Assembly: GCA_041650315.1 (NCBI GenBank)
Contig: JBAZLJ010000001.1
Location: forward strand, 62,001-126,000
Length of the DNA: 64,000 nt
DNA from: JAGVYF01 sp041650315
Lineage (GTDB): Archaea > Nanobdellota > Nanobdellia > Woesearchaeales > JAGVYF01
Reading direction: 5' to 3'
Part shown: in pieces, positions 41,435-49,973 of the stretch
How the letters are laid out: the number at the start of each line of letters is the position of its first letter
How positions within the stretch are numbered: position 1 is the first letter of the stretch
Program-made: the position numbers and the translations under genes
The notes under the pieces: generated by a model
Database searches by the model: none
Told to the model about the DNA's origin: nothing
The model's input: the letters and a program-made list of their open reading frames with translations, nothing else

Positions 41435-43024
41435 TCATTGATCATATTTTTCTACTGACATCTGGCCTTTGCGTTTAAATTTGCTGATTTCGGTGTCGTC
41501 GGGGTTGAGGTTCTGGCCGACTTGGTCTTTGATGTCTAGGGCTAGTTTGTTACCTAAGATTTGTGACAGCTTCTGGATGTCGGCTTTTTTGACGTCGCCT
41601 AAGTCTTTGATGCCGTTCATGAACAATCTCCTCGCTCTCATCCTGCTGATGTTCTTGAGCCTGCATAATGGTATTAATTCTTCTTTTATGCCGTGCTGTA
41701 ATCTGAATCTCAATCTATTCACTTCTTTGATGACTGGCTTGATGTTAGCGACGTTCGCTAATTCGGCTGATGAGTATAACAACCATTCAACCACTTCGAG
41801 TTTGACGTGGACTTCACCAGGCCTGATGTCGTATTTTTCTAATAATTCGTCTTCGCCGATCTCTGCAATCCAATCGTTGAAGAACAATGCTGTTTTCATA
41901 GAATCGATGAATTCTTCGAATTCGTCTTCGAATATGTCTGGCTGCTCGTCTAGAAGTTGTTCTTGGTTTCTCATGACTTCGTCTTGGTAATGGTCCATTT
42001 CTTTTGTCTTGACTCTTAGAAGCGGACGCATCTCTATGGTATGCGATGCCATCTGCAATAGTCCGAATGCTGACGGCGATTCTTTTTTGACGAGGCAATT
42101 TAATAAATAGTTTGCCGTAAGCGGGTCTAAATATAATTCTGATACTCTCTTGCCCAGCGGAGTCGCGTTATAGATATCCTCTTTCATAGTGTTCGCTGAT
42201 ACAAACAAATCATTTTCATTTGTTTCTTCTTTGACAGTCAATGAATTCTTGATTATGAACTTGTATTTCAATAATAGCTGAATCATGCTCTGCAATTTAT
42301 TTTCTAATGTTTTCATATCACCGAACTGGTGCGCCCAGAATGTCTTCGAGAAGAAAGTTTCTAAATCTTTCTTGCTTCTTACGAATCCGGTTGATATTAA
42401 TGAAAGGATGTATGTCCTTAAGACTGGTTCGACTGCTAGTTTTGAGTAGATGCTTTCAGGCTTGCCGTTGATGAATCTGTCAATCAGCTCATTTCGTTGC
42501 GCATCTGTATCAGCTATGGTAATGCATTCGCCGAAATCTTCTTTTCCAGGTCTGCCAGCTCTGCCCGCAATCTGGTGATATTCTAATACTGGTATGAAAT
42601 TGTAGCCATGCTGGCTGTAACGCTTGACTTCTCTGAGGACTGCGCGGAATGCTGGGAGGTCTAGACCTGCTGCTAAAGTAGGAGTGCATGCGATTATTTT
42701 TAATCTTCCATCTCTGAATGCGTCTTCAATCAATTCTTTCTGCTTGTGATGCAATCCGGCGTGATGGAACGCTATGCCTTTCTCGATGCATCTCGCTAGA
42801 CGTTCGCATTGCTTTGTCGGTTTTGGCATTACGTTTAGAATTTGTTCAGCAAGTTCCTTGAGCGTGACTTCTTTGATATGCTTAGCTATCTCTTCAGCAG
42901 TCTTCTCTGCGCTTGGCTTAGAATTGACGAATATCAATGCCTGTTTGCCAATCGCAATGGTATCTAGCGCGATGTTAAGATAATGTTCCTTATAGTGCTG
43001 ATGGATAGAGATATCCTTGTGCAT
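41435..43024 (-). CDS. C-terminal half of a Hel308/Ski2-like helicase, expressed as a separate gene
   Basis: A 529-residue protein that starts inside the fold: RecA2 domain (ALIFVNSKPSAEKTAEEIA, FHHAGLHHKQ, motif V IIACTPTLAAGLDLPAF, motif VI YHQIAGRAGRPG), a winged helix, the ratchet domain (about 270-480) and a C-terminal HhH-like part (ISRMRARRLFMNGIKDLGDVKKA). The RecA1 half with Walker A and DExH is absent and is not in this window. It is probably not a broken gene: a minus-strand TATA-like TTTTATAATAA (about 43044-43054) lies about 25 bases before ATG 43024, so it has its own leaderless promoter. The ATPase half must come from elsewhere if active. Confidence 0.85.
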   Translation of the reverse strand: MHKDISIHQHYKEHYLNIALDTIAIGKQALIFVNSKPSAEKTAEEIAKHIKEVTLKELAEQILNVMPKPTKQCERLARCIEKGIAFHHAGLHHKQKELIEDAFRDGRLKIIACTPTLAAGLDLPAFRAVLREVKRYSQHGYNFIPVLEYHQIAGRAGRPGKEDFGECITIADTDAQRNELIDRFINGKPESIYSKLAVEPVLRTYILSLISTGFVRSKKDLETFFSKTFWAHQFGDMKTLENKLQSMIQLLLKYKFIIKNSLTVKEETNENDLFVSANTMKEDIYNATPLGKRVSELYLDPLTANYLLNCLVKKESPSAFGLLQMASHTIEMRPLLRVKTKEMDHYQDEVMRNQEQLLDEQPDIFEDEFEEFIDSMKTALFFNDWIAEIGEDELLEKYDIRPGEVHVKLEVVEWLLYSSAELANVANIKPVIKEVNRLRFRLQHGIKEELIPLCRLKNISRMRARRLFMNGIKDLGDVKKADIQKLSQILGNKLALDIKDQVGQNLNPDDTEISKFKRKGQMSVEKYDQ

Positions 43025-43078
43025 TGTCACTATTTTAGCTAGCTTTATTATAAAATTAACTAATAAGAATCTTGAATT

Positions 43079-44566
43079 CTAGAATCCGGGCATCAAATGC
43101 GATTTCTTAAATAAGTTATAAGCTATGAATATTGATTTAGCGTTATCTTTCCTGGATTTGTCGAACTCTTCCTTCTCTGCGGTCAATTGCGCAGGTTTCT
43201 TAGCGTTCGGTACGCTAGTCGATGCTTCCATTCCTACCATTTCTTTGAATCCGCCGCCTATCATCTTGAATGGCTCTGCTGCCGCTTTCGCCAGTTCTCT
43301 GAATGGTTCCATTAAATCGAATGGTGGCCTTTCCACTTTCTTTTCAGGCATCTTCGCTTTATCATCTTCTATAAATTTCTCGCCTGCTTCTTTTAAATAT
43401 TTCTTGATATCTTCACGGAACATGTTCATGGCGGCATCAATAGATGAATCTATTGAACCTAATAATTCCAAGTCTTCTTCATTCCTCATTGTTTCAAATG
43501 CTTTGACTTGGTCAGGTGTCCAAGTGTATGCACGCAATGTTATCTCTGCTCTACCTACATGGATAGGGCCTTTATGCTGGAATGATTCACGTTGGAATTC
43601 CAATGCAGGTCTTGTTTTGTATAGAAATGAAGCGACTATGCATTTAGTGTAAGCTTTTCCTTTCTTTTTGGCTAGGAATTCTATTTCAATCAAGGATTGT
43701 TCAAATGCGCCGACTAAATCTGCGCTTTCTAGCCTGCCTTTGTTCATGCCTAATCTTTTCGCGTGAAGCAGGTATGGTCGGACCCAATTCATATAGGTCT
43801 TGATTATCTCATAATGCTGTCTTAGATATTTGATTAGGAAAGATCTCCTGTTTTTCCATTCCTTGAATGTAGTTTCTTTCCATGAGAAGTATGCGAATAA
43901 TTTTGATTTTAGTACTGATTTGACTTTATCATTGAATAATAATTTATCGACATTCTTGTCTATATCATCTGTGGATTTTGCGTCACTAGTGAAGAATAAG
44001 TCTGGGAGTGTCGCGAACCCAACTTCTCTTGCTAACCCGATCACTGAGCTAGGGTTTTTTGCTCCGCCTTCCACTAACTCTATCCACATACTTTTTAGCG
44101 CGACTTCTGCAGCTTGGCTTTCTGGTCTGTCTATCTTAGGATCGTCTTTATCACGGAATTTTTTGTTGCTTTCTGTGTACATTTCTAGTCTGTAATCAAG
44201 CTTTTTTAGTTCATTGATCATGCCGAAGAGTTCTTTGACGAAACGGCCGATCTGGGCCATGTATTGCATAGCTAGAGTCTGCTCTCTTTCAAGTCTTGTG
44301 CCGGTTAATCCGAATAATGAAGAAGTTTCAGTTGCTGTGAATATGTCTTTTAGTTTCTTGATATCATTGAACTGCAATCCTTCCCTGAACATGTTGAGCA
44401 TCCAGAAATAGGGTTCTTCTACATTCATACCGAATGATTCCAAAACTATTCTGAATCTTTTATCGGGTTTAGGGAAATTAATGTCAGGTTCATCTAGATG
44501 GGCTGCATTGCTTTTCTCTTGCTCGAATTTGTGCTTCTCAAGAAGTTCTTTTGTGCTTAATGCCAA
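43079..44566 (-). CDS. Conserved-looking hypothetical protein, 495 residues
   Basis: A soluble, largely helical protein that I cannot assign to a family. It has no signal peptide or membrane span. Charged helices alternate with conserved-looking aromatic motifs (EPYFWMLNMFREGLQFND, YFSWKETTFKEWKNRRSF, TKCIVASFLYKTRPALEFQR, RAYTWTPDQVKAFE). The C-terminal 90 residues are Lys/Ala/Pro-rich and probably flexible. It lies 54 bases upstream of the helicase half on the same strand, but the helicase has its own promoter. A GGTGACA ribosome-type site precedes the ATG. Confidence 0.75.
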   Translation of the reverse strand: MALSTKELLEKHKFEQEKSNAAHLDEPDINFPKPDKRFRIVLESFGMNVEEPYFWMLNMFREGLQFNDIKKLKDIFTATETSSLFGLTGTRLEREQTLAMQYMAQIGRFVKELFGMINELKKLDYRLEMYTESNKKFRDKDDPKIDRPESQAAEVALKSMWIELVEGGAKNPSSVIGLAREVGFATLPDLFFTSDAKSTDDIDKNVDKLLFNDKVKSVLKSKLFAYFSWKETTFKEWKNRRSFLIKYLRQHYEIIKTYMNWVRPYLLHAKRLGMNKGRLESADLVGAFEQSLIEIEFLAKKKGKAYTKCIVASFLYKTRPALEFQRESFQHKGPIHVGRAEITLRAYTWTPDQVKAFETMRNEEDLELLGSIDSSIDAAMNMFREDIKKYLKEAGEKFIEDDKAKMPEKKVERPPFDLMEPFRELAKAAAEPFKMIGGGFKEMVGMEASTSVPNAKKPAQLTAEKEEFDKSRKDNAKSIFIAYNLFKKSHLMPGF

Positions 44567-44654
44567 TCTGTCACCTTTATAGTATATTTTATACTTCTAT
44601 CTATATATAAGATATACCCTAAGAATATATATAATTCTTTCGGTGGAACTATTG

Positions 44655-44676
44655 CTCGAACTGGAAGCAGTTCGAG
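44655..44676 (-). terminator. Strong hairpin downstream of the PGF-type protein gene
   Basis: CTCGAACTG (44655-44663) / CAGTTCGAG (44668-44676) is a perfect nine-pair stem with loop GAAG. Next to it AAAATCC/GGAATTTT (44679-44699) forms a second hairpin touching the gene's stop codon at 44698. They probably stabilise or end the mRNA. No T-run follows directly. Confidence 0.45.
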
Positions 44677-44697
44677 GCTAAAATCCCATTAGGAATT

Positions 44698-45411
44698 TTA
44701 CTTCTTGGCTTTTTTAGCTTTTTTCAGAGGTTGGACTTTTTTATCCATCCTTGAGATTGTGAAAAGAGCTATTGCGAATATGATTACGATGATCAACCCT
44801 GCGATTTTCCAATTCAATATTGGCGCAGGCTGTTCAATCATAGGCTCTTCTTTGAGCAATGATTTAGTCGCAATCGCATAGAATTTGTCGAGTTTCAATA
44901 ATTCTGCTTCATATTCAATTTCCACATTATTCTCTACGCCGGTCTTTTGGGTAGTGAGTCCTATCCATTTTTCGCCATCAAATGCTTTCATTACTACATA
45001 TTCTGGCGCTTTGTCAGCCAGCCATTCTTTAGATATCCTGAATAGTACCTTTGATGTTCTTAGCTCAGATCTTATCTTGAAATCAGAATCAAGCTGATAG
45101 TATTTGTATACAGGCATTCCTAGCGAAGGAGTTAGTGGATCTTTGTCACCAATCCAGTATAATTTAAGCCCCGCGCCTTCTACAGGATTGTTGACGTTCA
45201 ACCAAATCTCTGTTACGCCGAAATCGTCTTTATCGATAATGAATTTAGTAGGCTCTGTGTTAGACAGTTTTTCCCAATACTTGCCGGTCTCTATGCTGTT
45301 GTATGTGATTGCGCCAGTCATATGACTGCTAGAATCGATAGCAATGATTGAAAAGATAGTGAGTAATAATATTGTCGCATAAGTAAGATATTCTGTTTTC
45401 AAAATGGTCAC
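44698..45411 (-). CDS. Surface protein with PGF-pre-PGF-like domain and C-terminal membrane anchor
   Basis: 237 residues: an N-terminal signal/anchor helix (about 8-28), an exterior domain of beta strands with the PGF-pre-PGF pattern (VLFRISKEWLADKAPEYVVM...EKWIGLTTQKTG...LKLDKFYAIATK), a proline linker, then a membrane helix (about 205-222) and a Lys-rich cytoplasmic tail (VQPLKKAKKAKK). It is probably an exported cell-surface protein anchored by its C-terminus. It stands alone; a GAGGTGACC ribosome site precedes the ATG. Confidence 0.75.
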   Translation of the reverse strand: MTILKTEYLTYATILLLTIFSIIAIDSSSHMTGAITYNSIETGKYWEKLSNTEPTKFIIDKDDFGVTEIWLNVNNPVEGAGLKLYWIGDKDPLTPSLGMPVYKYYQLDSDFKIRSELRTSKVLFRISKEWLADKAPEYVVMKAFDGEKWIGLTTQKTGVENNVEIEYEAELLKLDKFYAIATKSLLKEEPMIEQPAPILNWKIAGLIIVIIFAIALFTISRMDKKVQPLKKAKKAKK

Positions 45412-45505
45412 CTCTATTTTGATAAGTCTATTAGTGAATTTTACGTTTTTAGAATATATATAGGTTTCGGAACAATCTCATTTACAATGGATGCTGACTT
45501 TAGAA

Positions 45506-46588
45506 TTAATTGCTATAAATCAAGCTTTTTAGAAGCAGCGCGTATTTTGGTTCTGCTTTTAATAGTTTTAATCCAAATCCTAATGGTTTGTCTCTTGAAT
45601 GTTCACTCAGAATTGTTTTTATGCCTTCTTGCGAAGTGAGTTCTACAAGTTTCTTCAAATCGTTATCGCCTAGGCAATCCAATGCTTTTCTTACTGCAAG
45701 ATGAGCGAATAGATCTTTACCGACTGTCTGTTTCCATAAAGTTTCGTAATTCTGTTTTGTCTTGAAGCTTTTCACCAGTTGCTGCGCTGCCTGCATCGCT
45801 TGCACTATGCCGCCGCCTGTTGTGGCTTTGACCATACCGGCTGAATCACCGATGAGGTAATTGTTATCGCTATAGGTTTTGTGGAATGGGCTGTATATCG
45901 GGATTAGTCCGCCCTGCTTTTCTATAACTTTCGCATTAGGCACTTTGCTCAGGATCTCTTCCATCCTTGAACTGCAATCTTTGTATCCCATTGCGCCAAT
46001 TCTTGCTCGTGTTTCGTTTTCTGGTATTATCCAGCCGAAGCCTTTGTTGAATAGGAATACTTGAACTATTTCTTTTTCGAAATTTCCTTCTGCTAGTACT
46101 TGCGAGCCTACAAAGAATCTTTTCACTCTTGAATCCATGTGTTTTCCTACGATTGACATCGGGCCGTCTGCGCCTACCACGTGCTTTGAATTATGAACAA
46201 ATACCGGTTTTCCTTGTACCCAGAATTTGAGTTTTTGGTTCTCTATCGCTATGAGTTTATGGCCCATGTACAAGCCTGCGCCTTTCTCTACGGCTTTATC
46301 CGCGAGGAATTGGTCGAATCCTGCTCTGTTTAGTATAAGGTCTGGATCTTTTAGTTTCACTTCAAAATTCTTGTCCTGCGCATTGACGCGCATTGTTGTT
46401 ATCTTGTTGAGAATAAGTTCTGGCTTGATTTTTACGATATCATTTATTGCTGATGTCACTATGCCTGAGCATTGTATTGGCAAGCCTATTTTGTTGTGAT
46501 CTTCGTATATATCTACATCATATCCTGCTTCGGCTAGCAAATATGCTGAATACGAGCCTGCTGGTCCGCCGCCTATGACTGAGATCAT
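45506..46588 (-). CDS. Geranylgeranyl reductase family flavoprotein
   Basis: Reduces the isoprenoid double bonds of archaeal membrane lipids using FAD. 360 residues: dinucleotide-binding GGGPAGSYSAYLLAEAGYDVDIYE, the conserved PIQCSGIV region with active-site-like Cys near 42, LNRAGFDQFLADKA, and the second FAD motif NYLIGDSAGMVKATTGGGI. Divergent from truD with about 54 bases between starts. Membrane-lipid saturation is consistent with an archaeon that makes ether lipids itself. Confidence 0.9.
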   Translation of the reverse strand: MISVIGGGPAGSYSAYLLAEAGYDVDIYEDHNKIGLPIQCSGIVTSAINDIVKIKPELILNKITTMRVNAQDKNFEVKLKDPDLILNRAGFDQFLADKAVEKGAGLYMGHKLIAIENQKLKFWVQGKPVFVHNSKHVVGADGPMSIVGKHMDSRVKRFFVGSQVLAEGNFEKEIVQVFLFNKGFGWIIPENETRARIGAMGYKDCSSRMEEILSKVPNAKVIEKQGGLIPIYSPFHKTYSDNNYLIGDSAGMVKATTGGGIVQAMQAAQQLVKSFKTKQNYETLWKQTVGKDLFAHLAVRKALDCLGDNDLKKLVELTSQEGIKTILSEHSRDKPLGFGLKLLKAEPKYALLLKSLIYSN

Positions 46589-46641
46589 AATGAGTCTATT
46601 TTATGGAACGTTTATAAAGCTTTATCCAACAATAGTCAAAT

Positions 46642-47610
46642 ATGCATCAGATTAAGCAGAAACCTGAGGATTTTGTAGTTGAAGAGATTCCTTCTATCGC
46701 ACCTTTAGATAGCGGTAAGTTCGCCTATTTCTGGCTTAAGAAGACGAATCTTAATACTATGCAGGCTATTGATTATATCGCTCATGATATAGGCATAAGT
46801 CCTAATTTCATCAATTTCGCAGGCACTAAAGACAAGAATGCTATCACCACTCAGCTTATCAGTGTCAAAGGCAAGGATAAACCTTCCATTGAAAGATTGA
46901 AAATAAAGAATATTTCTTTGACTTTCTATGGATATGGCTCTGAAAGCTTGCATCTTGGCGATCTTCTGGGCAATAAGTTCACGATCCGCGTTGTAGATAT
47001 GTCTCCAGCTGAGATGTTGAAATTAGATCGGTTCTCCAAATTGAAAGAGCATCGCGCTGTGAATTATTTCGGCGAACAACGCTTTTCAAAGAATAATGCT
47101 GAAGTCGGCAAGTTGATTATTAAAGGCGATATAAAATCTGCAGCAACTATACTTATGGAGACTAGCATCTATGGCGAAAAAATGCGTGCGCATCTTGCAG
47201 TGCAGCCGAATGATTATGTTACGGCTATTAAGATATTGCCTAAGAAATTGCTTCGTTTGTATGTCAATTCGTACCAATCACTTTTGTGGAATATGACTGT
47301 AAAGAGATATATCAAAACTTTGAATCCTAAAGATAATCCTTCAATACCTATGATAGGTTTCGGCATGGAAATCGAGTATGAGGAATTGAACACAATCATC
47401 AATGAGATCATGAAAAGCGAGAATTTGACTTTGCGCGATTTCATCAATAAGAAATTGCCTGACCTGAGCGCGGAAGGTATTTTGAGAGATATGTTCGTTG
47501 AGATTGCTGATTTTAAAATAATTGAACAGAATGAAAATAGTGCAGTGGTTTCTTTCACACTGCCTAAAGGATGTTACGCGACTGAAGTAATCAAACAGAT
47601 TTTCGAATAA
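46642..47610 (+). CDS. truD: tRNA pseudouridine synthase TruD
   Basis: Makes pseudouridine 13 (or related sites) in tRNA. 322 residues with the family start KQKPEDFVVEEIPSI, the catalytic Asp motif NFAGTKDKNAITTQ, HLGDLLGNKFTIRV, VNYFGEQRFS and the C-terminal EGILRDMFVE...GCYATEVIKQ. At 322 residues it is shorter than most archaeal TruD proteins, with a reduced insertion domain. It converges with adk, with a 4-base gap. A TATA-like TTTATAAAGCTTTAT lies upstream (about 46609-46623). Confidence 0.93.
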   Translation: MHQIKQKPEDFVVEEIPSIAPLDSGKFAYFWLKKTNLNTMQAIDYIAHDIGISPNFINFAGTKDKNAITTQLISVKGKDKPSIERLKIKNISLTFYGYGSESLHLGDLLGNKFTIRVVDMSPAEMLKLDRFSKLKEHRAVNYFGEQRFSKNNAEVGKLIIKGDIKSAATILMETSIYGEKMRAHLAVQPNDYVTAIKILPKKLLRLYVNSYQSLLWNMTVKRYIKTLNPKDNPSIPMIGFGMEIEYEELNTIINEIMKSENLTLRDFINKKLPDLSAEGILRDMFVEIADFKIIEQNENSAVVSFTLPKGCYATEVIKQIFE

Positions 47611-47614
47611 ATTC

Positions 47615-48262
47615 TTATCTGTATTTATCCAATCTTCTGATACAGTCTTTAACTATATCTGCTATTCCGCGGTTAGCGTCGATTTCTACCAGCAGACCTA
47701 GTTCTTCATAGTAAGGCACTAATGGCGAAGTTTCTTTATGATAGACTTCCAATCTCTTTTTGATTACTTCTAGATTGTCATCTTTTCTTGGCGAAAGATG
47801 ACCGCCGCAGATATCACAAAGACCCTGTTTTTTCGGTGGGTTAGTCTCTATGTTGTAATTAGTACTACATTTAGGGTTATCGCAAACTCTTCTGCCCATT
47901 AATCGTTTTACGATAGTTTGTTCACTCGCATTAAAATAAAGCACTACATCCACTTCATGAGAATCAACTTCGTCATAATGTTCTGCTTGATAAAGCGTTC
48001 TAGGGAATCCATCTAAGAGATATCCATTCTTGCAATCAGGTTGGCTAAGTCGTTTTGCTACAACATCCATGATTGTTGCATCATCTAATAATTTACCTTG
48101 TTTTTCCAATTCGATTATTCTTCTTCCAAGGTCAGAATCTTGTTTTTTGATTGCTCTAAATTCATCACCTGAAGAAATGTGCGGAATATGATAATGTTTT
48201 TTTAGTTCTTCAGCATAAGTTCCTTTGCCTGCGCCTGGCGCTCCAAGAAGTACAACTCTCAT
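47615..48262 (-). CDS. adk: Adenylate kinase with zinc-binding lid
   Basis: Interconverts ATP + AMP and 2 ADP. 215 residues: P-loop LLGAPGAGKGTYAEEL, the AMP site (HISSGDEFR, GYLLDGFPRTLYQ), and a lid with four Cys (CDNPKC...CDICGGHL) for zinc. This is the bacterial/short-type Adk rather than the archaeal trimeric one. ATG 48262 is chosen since GGGTGAT (48269-48275) lies six bases upstream. It may follow the tRNA-Thr on the same strand. Confidence 0.95.
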   Translation of the reverse strand: MRVVLLGAPGAGKGTYAEELKKHYHIPHISSGDEFRAIKKQDSDLGRRIIELEKQGKLLDDATIMDVVAKRLSQPDCKNGYLLDGFPRTLYQAEHYDEVDSHEVDVVLYFNASEQTIVKRLMGRRVCDNPKCSTNYNIETNPPKKQGLCDICGGHLSPRKDDNLEVIKKRLEVYHKETSPLVPYYEELGLLVEIDANRGIADIVKDCIRRLDKYR

Positions 48263-48302
48263 ATATATCACCCTTTTATTTTATTCTAATGAAAAGCCTC
48301 TG

Positions 48303-48331
48303 AGTCCCTTTTGAATAGTTCAAACGAGACT
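48303..48331 (-). terminator. Hairpin 3' of tRNA-Thr
   Basis: AGTCCC (48303-48308) pairs with GAGACT (48326-48331), with TTTGA/TCAAA inside, and the minus strand continues into CAGAGGCTTTT. It looks like a trailer or terminator for the tRNA. The sequence AAAAGCCTCTG appears both here (48292-48302) and at the tRNA 3' end (48349-48359). Confidence 0.35.
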
Positions 48332-48351
48332 TGACTTTTATTTCATAAAAA

Positions 48352-48424
48352 AGCCTCTGGGGAGAATTGCACTCCCGACCTTAGGCTTACAAGGCCTACG
48401 CAATAGCTGCTATGCTACAGAGGC
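48352..48424 (-). tRNA. tRNA-Thr (anticodon UGU)
   Basis: Minus strand, 73 nt, no intron. The acceptor GCCTCTG/CAGAGGC pairs seven of seven; the anticodon stem TAGGC/GCCTA holds the loop CTTGTAA, giving anticodon TGT; the T stem is GGGAG/CTCCC. The discriminator is T, as usual for archaeal tRNA-Thr. CCA is not encoded. Odd points: the D loop reads AGCAGCTA (C at position 19 instead of G) and the T loop TGCAATT (G at 55 instead of T), so the standard 18-55/19-56 elbow contacts are changed. A minus-strand TATA-like tract lies near 48530-48540. Confidence 0.9.
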
Positions 48425-48510
48425 GGCTTTTTGATTCCGCTTCGCTCCACAAAAACCCGGGAAAACAACGCAAGTGGGGTATGCTCTGCAACCCCACGAA
48501 GAACCCTTTT
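48425..48510 (-). other. Structured leader upstream of tRNA-Thr
   Basis: Between the probable TATA tract (about 48530-48540, minus strand) and the tRNA lies a strong hairpin GTGGGGT (48474-48480) / ACCCCAC (48491-48497) with a further TGC/GCA pairing inside. Flanking CGAAG/CTTCG segments could close a larger stem. This could be the tRNA leader removed by RNase P or an independent small RNA; I cannot assign a family. The rest of the gap to 48619 is AT-rich, with nothing recognised. Confidence 0.4.
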
Positions 48511-48619
48511 GTGAGTTAACGTGTATCGAAGTATAAGAATTTCATTTAAAAAGTTATCTGTTTATTGATATATATTCAGAATAATGGTAAGAGATAAAAT
48601 AAAAGAAAAAAAGAAGACT

Positions 48620-48985
48620 TTAGTCTTCTGCTAGTACTACGATAGCTTTTATAGCAACAACAACTGCTGCGAATGCGCTGAATGTAGTCAAGTTAACCAA
48701 GATTGCCTGTAGGTATTGTCCTACGTATGGAATCAAGCTAACGCTTACATTAGCAACGCCTGCGAGTAGCAATGCGATTGCCGCAATTAAAAACTCTGTT
48801 ACTTCCCTGGATGAGATGTTCAAGAAACCGATTACCAATCCAAGCACTGCGAGGATCAATGTCGCTGTTTCTGCTTTCAAAACATCTGCAAACAAGCCAG
48901 CTATCACTGCGATCAGGACACCAGCTAAGAATGCGTATTTGCCAGGTTTGTTTATACCTGCTGAGCTCAAAATTCTTTTAGCCAT
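48620..48985 (-). CDS. Small membrane protein, four predicted helices
   Basis: 121 residues, almost all hydrophobic: helices at about 17-35, 40-58, 62-82 and 90-117, joined by very short loops, with a short basic N-terminus (MAKRILSSAGINKPGK). A strong AAGGAGGT ribosome site precedes the ATG, suggesting high expression. No family recognised. It stands alone in its strand region, with a TATA-like tract near 49045. Confidence 0.75.
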   Translation of the reverse strand: MAKRILSSAGINKPGKYAFLAGVLIAVIAGLFADVLKAETATLILAVLGLVIGFLNISSREVTEFLIAAIALLLAGVANVSVSLIPYVGQYLQAILVNLTTFSAFAAVVVAIKAIVVLAED

Positions 48986-49072
48986 AGCTATTACCTCCTT
49001 TTTTTATACGATGCAAATATTTGCAATATAAATTACTGCAAAATAAGTATATAAATGTTACGTTATGCGTGT

Positions 49073-49927
49073 TCAGAAACTCAGTTTGTCTAATACACTA
49101 TGTGCATTCGTGGAATTCTCAAGCAAACTTATCTTTTTCCAGTCTTTACCCATTTTCGCTTCAATGTATGCTTTTAGGTAAGCAGTCTGCTGGTCACTTA
49201 CTCTAGCGAGCCTATCAACTAGAATCAATCCATAGGGATATCCCGGATAGACGAAATCTTTTGAATTGAAAATCAATGCGGGAATCACATCCATGATGTT
49301 TAAGCTCTTGAGATCCAATCTGAATGAATATCTGGAAAGGCTATTCAGTTTTACAATATGATATCCTTCGCTTTCAAGATACCATGTGCCGGGAATCTTG
49401 TTCAATGCGCCAGTTAATGAGATGTCCTGAAATGTGTCCATAGATGTTTTTGATAGTCCGCAGATGTTTGTGAGCTTTTCTAGTTCTTTCTTCTCAAGCT
49501 CAGTGAACGCTTCGAATGCGCCGTCTTTAATGATAAGGCCTTCGAAGTCTTGCTGTACTTTCCTGCAGAATCTGAGTTCGTATACGTTCCTAACAATGTT
49601 GCCAATCTCTTTCAGATCTTTGTTTGATTTGATTGTGAACTTTTCTTTTCCGATCTCTTCTATCTCGTAAGCGCCTTCCTTCGGCTTGATCATGATTATT
49701 TTTTTTTCGGATAGAGTTTTGATTAATCTGTTATTTTCCATGAAAACTGCGACAATCTTTATCATCTGCAGTGATAGCTGGGCGGATGAGATTATCTCTG
49801 AATTCCCTCCGTCTATGAAACATAACTTTTTGTTAGAATCAGATGCAGTTATATGATTGACTTTGATGTCTATGAAATCGTCTTTCTCTAGTTTCAGTAG
49901 GCCTATGGCTCTATCAAACTCTAACAT
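49073..49927 (-). CDS. NurA-like nuclease domain protein
   Basis: 284 residues resembling the NurA 5'-3' nuclease that works with HerA/Mre11/Rad50 in DNA end resection. The family pattern is visible: the first Asp in KLCFIDGGNSEI (about 36-43), a second Asp in GLIIKDGAFEAF (about 125-135), and the C-terminal GLILVDRLARVSDQQTAYLKAYIEA. HerA is not in the window. Sequence divergence leaves some doubt. It begins 46 bases after the small basic protein gene on the same strand. Confidence 0.72.
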   Translation of the reverse strand: MLEFDRAIGLLKLEKDDFIDIKVNHITASDSNKKLCFIDGGNSEIISSAQLSLQMIKIVAVFMENNRLIKTLSEKKIIMIKPKEGAYEIEEIGKEKFTIKSNKDLKEIGNIVRNVYELRFCRKVQQDFEGLIIKDGAFEAFTELEKKELEKLTNICGLSKTSMDTFQDISLTGALNKIPGTWYLESEGYHIVKLNSLSRYSFRLDLKSLNIMDVIPALIFNSKDFVYPGYPYGLILVDRLARVSDQQTAYLKAYIEAKMGKDWKKISLLENSTNAHSVLDKLSF

Positions 49928-49973
49928 AATTAAAAAATAAAAAGAATAAGTAATTAAAGATTATTGTGATTGC

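Noticed and set aside
48292..48359. Direct repeat AAAAGCCTCTG at and beyond the tRNA-Thr 3' end, suggestive of an attachment site
   Set aside because: Only 11 bases, 46 bases apart, with no integrase or element between; it is more easily explained by the trailer hairpin.
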